From positions 1-34,815 of the forward strand of contig CAMKMK010000003.1 in NCBI GenBank assembly GCA_946413885.1: a DNA stretch of 34,815 bases, read 5' to 3'. The DNA is from an uncultured Prevotellaceae bacterium. GTDB taxonomy: Bacteria; Bacteroidota; Bacteroidia; Bacteroidales; Bacteroidaceae. The notes below the pieces were generated by a model. The model had not been told where the DNA came from and did no database searches. It was given only the letters and a program-made list of their open reading frames with translations. Positions 24,529-31,971 of this stretch are shown in pieces. Numbering within the stretch: the stretch's first letter is position 1; the number at the start of each line of letters is the position of its first letter. A program made the position numbers and the translations under genes.

Positions 24529-25014
24529 ATGAAGAAGTTTTTACTGATGGGCACAGCCCTGTGTATGGTGTTTGCAATGAGTTCTTGTAAGAGCAAGGAG
24601 AGTGCTTATAAGAAAGCTTATGAGAAGGCTAAGGCTCAACAGGAAGTTACCACAACCACTACTCAACAGACCAATCCTGTTGCTGTCACTCCTGTAACCA
24701 CTACAACCACTACTCCAGCTACTGACTACAGTAATGTCAGTGTACGTTCTGAGAACGTTTCCTTGATTTCTGGTCCCGCATTGAAGGCTTACAGCGTTGT
24801 TGTAGGTAGTTTTGGCGTGAAGAGCAATGCTACTGGTTTGGCCAGCACTCTTTCTGGTAAGGGTTATACTCCTCGTGTTGTACAGGCTTCCACCACGCAA
24901 GGTACCATGTATCGCGTGATTGCCACCAGCTATGACACCAAGGCAGAGGCTGCTCAGAGCCGCAACAGTCTGGAAGGTCAGTATCCCGGCGCTTGGTTGC
25001 TGTATCAGAAATAA
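24529..25014 (+). CDS. SPOR-domain lipoprotein
   Basis: 161 residues. MKKFLLMGTALCMVFAMSSC is a lipoprotein signal (Cys20). A Lys/Glu-rich helix (about 22-38) and a Thr/Pro/Val linker (about 40-68) precede the C-terminal SPOR domain (about 83-160: AYSVVVGSFGVKSNATGLASTL ... YRVIATSYDTKAEA). SPOR domains bind peptidoglycan stripped of stem peptides at the division septum, so an envelope or septal role is expected. It is followed 24 bp later by ruvX and is probably co-transcribed with it. Confidence 0.9.
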   Translation: MKKFLLMGTALCMVFAMSSCKSKESAYKKAYEKAKAQQEVTTTTTQQTNPVAVTPVTTTTTTPATDYSNVSVRSENVSLISGPALKAYSVVVGSFGVKSNATGLASTLSGKGYTPRVVQASTTQGTMYRVIATSYDTKAEAAQSRNSLEGQYPGAWLLYQK

Positions 25015-25038
25015 TTCTTCTTACCTTATTCATATAGG

Positions 25039-25458
25039 GTGAGTAGAATCCTATGTATAGACTACGGGGTCCGTCGCACAGGTATTGCTGTGACGGACCC
25101 TTTGCAGATAATAGCCAATGGTCTGACCACCATAGAGACTCATAAGTTGATGAAGTTTCTGAAGGACTACGTGGCACAAGAAGAGGTGGAACGCTTTGTG
25201 ATAGGACTGCCGAAACAGACCAACGGACGCGACAGCGATAATCTGCCTCGAGTGAAGTCTTTTGTGGGACAACTGAAGAAAGCAATACCAGATATCCCTG
25301 TGGAGATGTGGGACGAACGTTACACCAGTGTGCTGGCTCATCAGGCGATGCTTCAAGGTGGACTGGGAAAGAAAGCTCGACAAAACAAGGCATTAGTGGA
25401 TGAGATTAGTGCCTGCATCATTTTGCAGGGGTGGATGGAGGGGCATCGTAGTCATTAA
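25039..25458 (+). CDS. ruvX: Putative pre-16S rRNA nuclease / Holliday junction resolvase-like YqgF
   Basis: 139 residues with an RNase H-like fold. The start is GTG at 25039; no in-frame ATG would keep the first beta strand. Motifs: ILCIDYGVRRTGIAVTD (Asp8), FVIGLPKQTNGRDSDN, DERYTSVLA and DEISACIILQ, which supply the acidic active-site residues. E. coli YqgF processes the 5' end of 16S rRNA precursor; a role in recombination was proposed earlier. It lies 42 bp before def. Confidence 0.93.
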   Translation: MSRILCIDYGVRRTGIAVTDPLQIIANGLTTIETHKLMKFLKDYVAQEEVERFVIGLPKQTNGRDSDNLPRVKSFVGQLKKAIPDIPVEMWDERYTSVLAHQAMLQGGLGKKARQNKALVDEISACIILQGWMEGHRSH

Positions 25459-25500
25459 GCAGAAAACGAATACAAAAAGGAAAGACATAACGGAGAGAAA

Positions 25501-26058
25501 ATGATATTGCCAATATACACCTATGGTCAGCCTGTCCTCCGCAAGGTAGCAGAGGACATCGATGAGAACTATCCTGATCTGGAGAACCTGATAAAGAACA
25601 TGTATGACACGTTGGATCACAGCGAAGGCATTGGTTTGGCTGCTCCTCAGATTGGACTTAGTATTCGACTGGTGGTGATCAATCTGGATCTCCTCAGCGA
25701 AGATTATCCAGAATACAAAGGATTCATCCGTACTTTCATCAATCCTCATATTGAAGAACTGGATGATACGGAATCTGACACGATGGAAGAAGGATGCTTG
25801 TCGATTCCTGGAATCCACGAGTCAGTGAAACGTCCCAAACGCATTCATGTGACTTATTTGGATGATAAATTCCAGCCTCATGATGAATGGGTGAGTGGTT
25901 ATTTGGCTCGTGTGATGCAGCACGAATTTGATCACTTGGAGGGTATGGTCTTCACGGACCATTTGACAGGTCTACGCAAACAACTTACTCGATCCAAGTT
26001 GCAAGCTATTGCCAAAGGGAAATTCACTTGCAACTATAAAGTCAAGGTCAAGAGGTAA
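25501..26058 (+). CDS. def: Peptide deformylase
   Basis: 185 residues. It removes the formyl group from the initiator methionine of new proteins. All three motifs are intact: GIGLAAPQIG (Gln50), EEGCLSIPG (metal ligand Cys99) and QHEFDHLEG (His141, catalytic Glu142, His145). It lies between ruvX and a TPR gene on one apparent transcript; no methionyl-tRNA formyltransferase gene is adjacent. Confidence 0.98.
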   Translation: MILPIYTYGQPVLRKVAEDIDENYPDLENLIKNMYDTLDHSEGIGLAAPQIGLSIRLVVINLDLLSEDYPEYKGFIRTFINPHIEELDDTESDTMEEGCLSIPGIHESVKRPKRIHVTYLDDKFQPHDEWVSGYLARVMQHEFDHLEGMVFTDHLTGLRKQLTRSKLQAIAKGKFTCNYKVKVKR

Positions 26059-26109
26059 TCTTAGGTTTCCCTCTGCCGTAACCTTGCAAGGAAATAAGAC
26101 TGGAAAAAG

Positions 26110-28119
26110 ATGAAGTCCTCACAGCCCTTTCATCCCTTATGCTTTCCTCTCTTACGAAGGGGATGGGCAAGGCTGTTGATCCTTTTTGTTTTCTTTTTCC
26201 CAATCCATATCGTTGCCCAGATCAATACTGACCGTGTAATGCTGATGGGGAGGAATGCTCTTTATTACGAGGATTATGTGCTGGCAATCCAACGTTTCAA
26301 CATGGTCATCAATGCCAAGCCCTGGTTAGGTGAACCTTATTTCTATCGTGGTTTAGCAAAGTTCTATTTAGAGGACTATTCTGGATCTGAGATAGATTGC
26401 AGTAGTGCGCTTGAGAGGAATCCCTACATGGCAAATCATTATGTGCTTAGGGCTTTGTGCCGTATCAACCAGAATCGATACCAGTTGGCGGAGGAAGATT
26501 ACAAGAAAGCCATCGAAATTACTCCTATGGACCGTAATTGCTGGCACAACATGGTGCTTTGTCAACTGGAATTAAAAGAGTATGCTCAGGCCGATTCATC
26601 ATTGGATTATATGATAAGGTACTGGCCCAAAGAGGCCATACAATATACTTTGAAGGCTCAAGTCGCCTTTGCAGAGCAGGATACTGTGCGAGGAGAGAAA
26701 TGGGTGGATCGTGCTTTGGAAGTTAATCCTTATGAAGGACCCGCATGGAGCATGAAAGCTATGGTATGCTCGCAACGTGGAGAATACAAACAAGCCGAGG
26801 AAGCTCTGGATAAGGCCATTGTGCAACAACCTCGTGTGGCTGGGCTCTATATCAACAGAGCTTTAGCTCGCTATAATCAAGATAATTTACGAGGAGCCAT
26901 GTCGGATTACGATACCGCACTTGAACTTGAACCAGGCAACTATTTGGGTCACTTCAATCGTGCTTTGTTGCGTGCTAATGTAGGGGAGGACAACTTGGCT
27001 ATTGAGGATTTCAATTTTGTGCTCGAACAGGAACCTGACAACATGATTGCTCTCTATAACCGTGCACTCTTGCTTGACAATACGGGAGATTATAACGGTG
27101 CCATTCGTGATATTAGTGCAGTAATCAATGAGTATCCACAGTTTTGGGCAGGTTACCAGAAACGTGCTTCCATTCGTCGAAAGATAGGAGACATCTATGG
27201 GGCTGAACGTGATGAGTTTAAAATCATTCAAGCCCAGCTGGCCGTTACTATGGGAACCTATAAGTCTACGGGGAAGACACGTAAGAAGAGTGAGAAGAAC
27301 ATTGAAGATTACAACAAGTTGGTGGAAGAAGATACTCACGAGGAAGAGAATGAGTATGCGACTGAGTATCGTGGTCGTGTCCAGAATCGACAGACAGAAC
27401 TGAAACCGCAACCTCTCTATGTGTTGAGTTATTATCGTCAGGAGAAGGCGATGAGTCACTACGTTGCTTTTTCGAAATGGGTGGAATCTTTGAATGTTCA
27501 GAAGAAACTGCCTGGAGCCCTCTATCTGACAGATGTAGAGGGGAATCTGACGGAAACGCTGATACAGACTCATTTCGACCGTATTGCCGAGGCTACAGAT
27601 AAATTGGAGAAGATGCCCAACGATACGACCTTACTGTTGCAACGTGCACTCGACTATTATCATGTACGCGACTTCGAGAATGCAGTGGCTGACCTCAATA
27701 ATCTTCTTTCCCTGAAAGATGACAATGTGCTCGCTCTATTCTTGAGAGCTCAGGTTCGTTGTGCTGAGCTGGAAGCTTCTGGAGCTACCATGCAGGCTCA
27801 GGATGTCCGATTGGGTTATCTGATGGCTTTGCAAGACTTGACTCGTTGTATAGAAGTGGCTCCCGATTTTGTCTATGCTCACTATAATCGAGGTGGAGTT
27901 CAGATTTTGTTGAATGATTATCCAGCTGCCATCGATTCCTATACAGAGACACTTCGATTGGACAACCAATTTCCCAGTGCATATTTCAATCGTGGTGTTG
28001 CTCATCTGATGTCAGACAAATCCGAAGAAGGGCTTTCTGACCTCAGTCAAGCTGGCGAATATGGTCTATATTCGGCCTATAATTTGATTAAACGCTATTC
28101 AACAAAGAAGCAGAAGTGA
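26110..28119 (+). CDS. Secreted/periplasmic TPR-repeat protein
   Basis: 669 residues. The N-terminus has a basic region and hydrophobic core (RRGWARLLILFVFFFPIHIVAQ), a signal peptide with an unusually long n-region. At least eight TPR units follow, for example YYEDYVLAIQRFNMVI, PYFYRGLAKFYLEDYSGSEID, HYVLRALCRINQNRYQLAEEDY, HFNRALLRANVGEDNLAIEDF and YAHYNRGGVQILLNDYPAAIDSY. A charged, non-TPR segment lies near 385-440 (TGKTRKKSEKN ... EEDTHEEENEYATEY). No catalytic motif. It starts 51 bp after def. A scaffold or envelope-assembly role is inference only. Confidence 0.85.
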   Translation: MKSSQPFHPLCFPLLRRGWARLLILFVFFFPIHIVAQINTDRVMLMGRNALYYEDYVLAIQRFNMVINAKPWLGEPYFYRGLAKFYLEDYSGSEIDCSSALERNPYMANHYVLRALCRINQNRYQLAEEDYKKAIEITPMDRNCWHNMVLCQLELKEYAQADSSLDYMIRYWPKEAIQYTLKAQVAFAEQDTVRGEKWVDRALEVNPYEGPAWSMKAMVCSQRGEYKQAEEALDKAIVQQPRVAGLYINRALARYNQDNLRGAMSDYDTALELEPGNYLGHFNRALLRANVGEDNLAIEDFNFVLEQEPDNMIALYNRALLLDNTGDYNGAIRDISAVINEYPQFWAGYQKRASIRRKIGDIYGAERDEFKIIQAQLAVTMGTYKSTGKTRKKSEKNIEDYNKLVEEDTHEEENEYATEYRGRVQNRQTELKPQPLYVLSYYRQEKAMSHYVAFSKWVESLNVQKKLPGALYLTDVEGNLTETLIQTHFDRIAEATDKLEKMPNDTTLLLQRALDYYHVRDFENAVADLNNLLSLKDDNVLALFLRAQVRCAELEASGATMQAQDVRLGYLMALQDLTRCIEVAPDFVYAHYNRGGVQILLNDYPAAIDSYTETLRLDNQFPSAYFNRGVAHLMSDKSEEGLSDLSQAGEYGLYSAYNLIKRYSTKKQK

Positions 28120-28125
28120 CTTTTT

Positions 28126-28144
28126 TTACGAAAGAGATTCGTAA
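28126..28144 (+). terminator. Stem-loop between the TPR gene and thrS
   Basis: A perfect 7-bp stem TTACGAA/TTCGTAA with a 5-nt loop lies 6 bp after the TPR stop, with a T7 run on its left side. The T tract on the right is short, so it may be a weak terminator for this direction. Confidence 0.4.
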
Positions 28145-28159
28145 TTTACTAAAAATATG

Positions 28160-28167
28160 TATCTTTG
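28160..28167 (+). promoter_or_regulatory. Candidate -7 box for thrS
   Basis: TATCTTTG matches TAnnTTTG, 34 bp before the thrS ATG. No clear TTTG at -33. It follows the stem-loop directly. Confidence 0.5.
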
Positions 28168-28201
28168 TACCCTTGAAAATTAGAACATTAATAAATTAGA
28201 C

Positions 28202-30145
28202 ATGATAAAAATAACTTTTCCCGATGACTCAGTTCGTGAGTACGTAGCTGGAGTGACCGGTTATCAGATAGCAGAAAGCATCTCGCCTCGTTTGGCTCAG
28301 GATGTTTTGGCTTGTGGTGTGAATGGTGAGACAATAGAGTTGAATCGTCCTATCAACGAGGATTCAAGTATTGTCCTTTATAAGTGGGATGACAAAGAAG
28401 GCAAGCACGCATTTTGGCATACAAGTGCTCACTTGATGGCAGAAGCCCTGCAAGAACTCTATCCTGGGATTCAGTTTGGTATTGGCCCCGCTATTGAAAA
28501 CGGTTTCTACTACGATGTTATGCCTCCTGAAGGAGTTGTGATCCGTGAGAGTGACTTTGAGACTATCGAGAAGAAGATGGCTGAACTGATTCAGAAGAAA
28601 GAAGAATTGGTTCGTCGTGACATCTCCAAGACCGATGCTTTGAAGTTCTTTGGCGATCATGGTCAAACCTATAAGAATGAGTTGATCAATGATCTGGAAG
28701 ACGGGCATATCACTACTTATACGCAGGGTGCTTTCACTGACCTTTGCCGTGGTCCTCATTTGTTGAGTACTGCTCCCATTAAGGCTTGCAAGGTACTGGC
28801 CGTAAGTTCTGCTTATTGGCGTGGTGATGAGAAGCGCCCCATGATGACCCGTTTATATGGTATCACATTCCCCAAGAAAAAGTTGCTTGAAGAGTACCTG
28901 GTTTTGTTGGAGGAAGCAAAGAAACGTGACCATCGAAGGATTGGTAAGGAGATGGAACTCTTTATGTTCTCTGATATGGTAGGTAAGGGCTTGCCAATTT
29001 GGTTACCCAAAGGTACCGCATTGCGTTTGCGTTTAGAGGATTTCCTTAAGAAAATCCAGAAACGATATGGTTATCAGCAGGTTATTACTCCACATATTGG
29101 AAGCAAGGATCTCTATGTAACCAGTGGTCATTGGGATCATTATGGCAAGGATAGTTTCCAACCTATCCATACACCTGAAGAAGGCGAGGAGTACTTGCTG
29201 AAGCCAATGAACTGTCCTCATCATTGTCAAATCTATGCATCTAAACCTCGCAGTTACAAGGATTTGCCATTCCGCTGTGCAGAGTTTGGTACGGTTTATC
29301 GTTATGAGCAAAGTGGAGAGTTGCATGGCTTGACCCGTGTACGTTCTTTCACTCAAGATGATGCTCACATTTTCTGCCGTCCTGATCAAGTGAAGAACGA
29401 GTTCATTCGTGTGATGGAAATCATCCAGATCATTTTTGGCGCCCTTGATTTCAACAATTTTGAGGCACAGATTTCACTTCGTGACCCCAATGATAAAGAG
29501 AAATATATCGGTTCAGACGAGGTTTGGGAAGCAGCAGAGAAAGCTATCATCGAGGCGTGTGCAGAAAAGGGTATGAAGACTACCACTGAACTTGGTGAGG
29601 CAGCTTTTTATGGTCCTAAATTGGACTTTATGGTGAAAGATGCGTTGGGGCGTCGTTGGCAATTAGGTACTATCCAGGTAGATTATAACCTGCCTGAGCG
29701 TTTCAATCTGGAGTATGTGGGCGAGGATAACCAGAAGCATCGTCCAGTGATGATCCATCGTGCTCCATTCGGAAGTATGGAGCGTTTTACTGCTGTACTG
29801 ATCGAGCATACTGCTGGTCACTTCCCTTTGTGGTTGAGTCCCGATCAGGTTGCCATTCTGCCTGTCAGTGAGAAATATAATGACTATGCGAGAAAGTTGC
29901 AGGAATACTATGACAGCGTAGAGGTTCGTGCTTATGTGGACGATCGCAACGAGAAGATTGGACGTAAGATTCGCGACAACGAGATGAAGCGTGTTCCTTA
30001 CATGCTTATTGTAGGTCAGAACGAGGAGTCGGAAGGCACTGTTAGTTTCCGTCAGCAGGGTGGAGGAGAGCAAGGAAGCATGAAATATGAAGATTTTGGA
30101 AAGAAAATTCTTGATGAAGTGCGGAAAATGACAGAAAAGTATTAA
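28202..30145 (+). CDS. thrS: Threonyl-tRNA synthetase
   Basis: 647 residues, the usual bacterial length. It charges tRNA-Thr. Domains in order: TGS (1-62), second additional/editing domain (about 63-230; HTSAHLMAEAL contains the HxxxH editing motif), class II catalytic core (about 240-535) and anticodon-binding domain (about 540-640). Zinc ligands are visible: Cys339 in MNCPHHC, His389 in QDDAHIF and His519 in MIHRAPFGSMERF (motif 3). It is followed by infC, rpmI and rplT, an order conserved across bacteria. Confidence 0.98.
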   Translation: MIKITFPDDSVREYVAGVTGYQIAESISPRLAQDVLACGVNGETIELNRPINEDSSIVLYKWDDKEGKHAFWHTSAHLMAEALQELYPGIQFGIGPAIENGFYYDVMPPEGVVIRESDFETIEKKMAELIQKKEELVRRDISKTDALKFFGDHGQTYKNELINDLEDGHITTYTQGAFTDLCRGPHLLSTAPIKACKVLAVSSAYWRGDEKRPMMTRLYGITFPKKKLLEEYLVLLEEAKKRDHRRIGKEMELFMFSDMVGKGLPIWLPKGTALRLRLEDFLKKIQKRYGYQQVITPHIGSKDLYVTSGHWDHYGKDSFQPIHTPEEGEEYLLKPMNCPHHCQIYASKPRSYKDLPFRCAEFGTVYRYEQSGELHGLTRVRSFTQDDAHIFCRPDQVKNEFIRVMEIIQIIFGALDFNNFEAQISLRDPNDKEKYIGSDEVWEAAEKAIIEACAEKGMKTTTELGEAAFYGPKLDFMVKDALGRRWQLGTIQVDYNLPERFNLEYVGEDNQKHRPVMIHRAPFGSMERFTAVLIEHTAGHFPLWLSPDQVAILPVSEKYNDYARKLQEYYDSVEVRAYVDDRNEKIGRKIRDNEMKRVPYMLIVGQNEESEGTVSFRQQGGGEQGSMKYEDFGKKILDEVRKMTEKY

Positions 30146-30170
30146 TTTTGCATCCGATTTTAAATAATTA

Positions 30171-30830
30171 ATGAAGAAAGACAACTTAAAGCAACAGTAT
30201 CGCGTCAACGATCAGATCCACGTTCACGAGGTTCGCGTCGTAGGTGATGATATAGAATCAACGGTACTTCCTACCTATAAGGCCCTTCAGTTAGCAGAGC
30301 AGAAAGGAGTGGATCTGGTAGAGATATCTCCTAATGCCCAGCCGCCTGTATGTCGTCTGATTGACTACAGCAAGTTCCTGTATCAACAGAAGAAGCATCA
30401 GAAGGAAATGAAAGCCAAGCAGGTCAAGATTGAAATCAAGGAGATTCGTTTTGGACCTCAAACGGATGATCACGACTACAACTTCAAGCTGAAGCATGCT
30501 CAGGGTTTCCTTCAGGAAGGCGACAAAGTGAAGGCTTATGTGTTCTTCAAGGGTCGTAGTATTCTCTTCAAGGAGCAGGGTGAGGTTCTTCTTTTGCGCT
30601 TCGCAGCTGACTTGGAGGATTATGGGAAGGTAGAGCAGATGCCTCAGTTGGAAGGAAAACGCATGATCATGTTCATAGCTCCCAAGAAGCAAACTGGCGG
30701 CAAGAAGAATGAGACCGCATTTGCAGAGGTTGTCAAGGAAGAGACCCCTCGTGAGAAGAAAGCCCCACAACAGAAGGCCCGCAAAGAATACACGGGTCCC
30801 AAAGTAGAAGGCGAGGACTTTGACGATTAG
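30171..30830 (+). CDS. infC: Translation initiation factor IF-3
   Basis: 219 residues. IF-3 binds the 30S subunit and checks start-codon selection. The N-domain (YRVNDQI ... PTYKALQLAEQKGVDLVEISPNAQPPVCRLIDYSKF), linker and C-domain (KEIRFGPQTDDHDYNFKLKHAQGFLQEGDKVKAYVFFKGR) are complete. A charged tail of about 45 residues (from KKQTGGKKNE to the end EDFDD) makes it longer than the 180-residue E. coli protein; such tails are usual in Bacteroidetes. The start is a plain ATG, unlike the AUU of E. coli, so that form of start-codon autoregulation is not expected. A TAnnTTTG match (30143-30150) overlaps the thrS stop codon. Confidence 0.97.
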   Translation: MKKDNLKQQYRVNDQIHVHEVRVVGDDIESTVLPTYKALQLAEQKGVDLVEISPNAQPPVCRLIDYSKFLYQQKKHQKEMKAKQVKIEIKEIRFGPQTDDHDYNFKLKHAQGFLQEGDKVKAYVFFKGRSILFKEQGEVLLLRFAADLEDYGKVEQMPQLEGKRMIMFIAPKKQTGGKKNETAFAEVVKEETPREKKAPQQKARKEYTGPKVEGEDFDD

Positions 30831-30855
30831 GAATTATGGAAAAGAACGATAGTGC

Positions 30856-30879
30856 GTAACGCCCTGGTATATGCGTTGC
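30856..30879 (+). promoter_or_regulatory. Hairpin in the infC-rpmI leader, possible ribosomal-protein control element
   Basis: GTAACGC (30856-30862) pairs with GCGTTGC (30873-30879), a 7-bp stem with one wobble and a 10-nt loop, in the 90-bp gap before rpmI. Leaders of this operon bind L20 in other phyla; that function here is inference. Confidence 0.35.
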
Positions 30880-30920
30880 CACATCATTATTAATAATTAT
30901 AAATATTTAAACAAACAATT

Positions 30921-31118
30921 ATGCCAAAAGTAAAGACTAATTCCGGTGCAAAGAAGAGATTCACACTGACCGGTACGGGCAAGGTAAAGCGTCACCACGC
31001 ATACCACAGCCACATCTTGACAAAGAAGACAAAGAAACAAAAGAGGAATCTGGACCACAGTGCAATCGTGGAACGCGAGAACATGAAACAGGTTCGCGAT
31101 CTTCTGTGTTTGCGTTAA
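30921..31118 (+). CDS. rpmI: 50S ribosomal protein L35
   Basis: 65 residues, basic throughout, complete for the family. It starts MPKVKTNSGAKKRFTLTGTGKVKR and includes the HAYHSHILTKKTKKQKRNL region. It lies 90 bp after infC and 105 bp before rplT, in the conserved infC-rpmI-rplT order. Confidence 0.98.
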   Translation: MPKVKTNSGAKKRFTLTGTGKVKRHHAYHSHILTKKTKKQKRNLDHSAIVERENMKQVRDLLCLR

Positions 31119-31223
31119 TCTTCCAAATTCAAGACACAGTTTTTAACTTAAGTTATTAACCGAATGCTTAGCATAAAGTTCGTCCTATGATAGACGGCGC
31201 TAACGTTCAAAAAGAAAAAAATT

Positions 31224-31568
31224 ATGCCAAGATCAGTAAATCATGTAGCTTCAAGAGCTAAGAGAAAGAAAATTCTGGGTCTTACCAGAGGTTATTTTGG
31301 TGCCCGCAAAAATGTTTGGACTGTTGCCAAGAATACTTGGGAGAAGGGTCTTACCTATGCTTATCGCGATCGTCGTACCAAGAAACGCAATTTCCGCTCT
31401 TTGTGGATTCAGCGTATCAATGCTGCCGCTCGTTTGGAAGGTTTGACTTATTCACAATTGATGGGTCTTCTTCACAAGGCAGGTATTGAGATCAACCGCA
31501 AGGTTCTTGCAGACCTGGCAGTCAATCACCCTGAGGCTTTCAAAGCCATCGTTGCAAAGGTTAAGTAA
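31224..31568 (+). CDS. rplT: 50S ribosomal protein L20
   Basis: 114 residues, full length. It begins MPRSVNHVASRAKRKKILGLTRGYFGARKN, the RNA-binding N-terminal extension, and has the globular end RINAAARLEGLTYSQLMGLL ... VLADLAVNHPEAF. It assembles early onto 23S rRNA and in other bacteria represses its own operon. It is the last gene before a strong terminator. Confidence 0.98.
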   Translation: MPRSVNHVASRAKRKKILGLTRGYFGARKNVWTVAKNTWEKGLTYAYRDRRTKKRNFRSLWIQRINAAARLEGLTYSQLMGLLHKAGIEINRKVLADLAVNHPEAFKAIVAKVK

Positions 31569-31594
31569 TCAGTCCAATCTGATTTGATTTACTA

Positions 31595-31633
31595 AAAGAA
31601 GCGTGCTCCTTCATTGGGAAGCACGCTTTCTTT
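31595..31633 (+). terminator. Rho-independent terminator of the thrS-rplT cluster
   Basis: AAAGAAGCGTGCT (31595-31607) pairs with AGCACGCTTTCTTT (31620-31633) with one bulged T, giving a stem of about 13 bp with a GC-rich core. The right side supplies the U-rich tract. Confidence 0.88.
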
Positions 31634-31642
31634 GTATAAAAA

Positions 31643-31743
31643 GCCACGCTGATGATGTGATGAAACTCCGAACACAAAAAGTTTTGAGACGTTCGTTACC
31701 TTTGTAATCCACCGACAGTAAGTTACTCCTCTCGGAGCGTGGC
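31643..31743. repeat. Dyad-flanked 100-bp segment with internal promoter-like box
   Basis: GCCACGCT (31643-31650) and AGCGTGGC (31736-31743) are exact 8-bp inverted repeats at the two ends. Inside lie a further complementary pair, CTCCGA near 31665 and TCGGAG at 31732-31737, a small hairpin CTCC-TCTC-GGAG near the right end, and TACCTTTG (31697-31704), a perfect -7 box match without a proper -33 box. A small transcribed RNA or non-autonomous repeat is possible. Confidence 0.4.
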
Positions 31744-31925
31744 CCGCCATTGGAAACGAAACTATTCTCGGTTTCATAAAATTATTGATGAGATTCCCAG
31801 TCAAACCAGCGCGGCTAAGTCTTTTACTCATCTGTTTTCATTTGCAAATTTAATTTTTTTCAGACGTTCTCACAAATTTATCTCCCTTTTTTTGAGCGAT
31901 ATTCTTTTTTTTCTTGTTTTTTTAC

Positions 31926-31933
31926 TAAATTTG
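31926..31933 (+). promoter_or_regulatory. Candidate -7 box for malQ
   Basis: TAAATTTG matches TAnnTTTG, 38 bp before the malQ ATG. No TTTG at the right spacing, though the upstream DNA is strongly T-rich. Confidence 0.45.
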
Positions 31934-31971
31934 TCAGTGAGTTTTGTAATTTAGCAATAATATAGACATCT

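Larger units (their letters stand above)
31569..31971. other. Intergenic region between rplT and malQ
   Basis: About 400 bp. It contains the rplT terminator (31595-31633), a dyad-flanked segment of roughly 100 bp (31643-31743) and a T-rich stretch with the candidate malQ promoter. Reading frames of 71-79 codons here on both strands lack family resemblance and are not called. Confidence 0.7.

Noticed and set aside
26887..27573. 228-codon minus-strand open frame inside the periplasmic TPR gene
   Set aside because: Antisense to conserved TPR repeats; low-complexity hydrophobic translation typical of a shadow.
31592..31831. 79-codon minus-strand open frame covering the rplT terminator
   Set aside because: It runs through a strong terminator and a dyad-bounded repeat; the protein-like look is better explained as part of a repeated non-coding segment.
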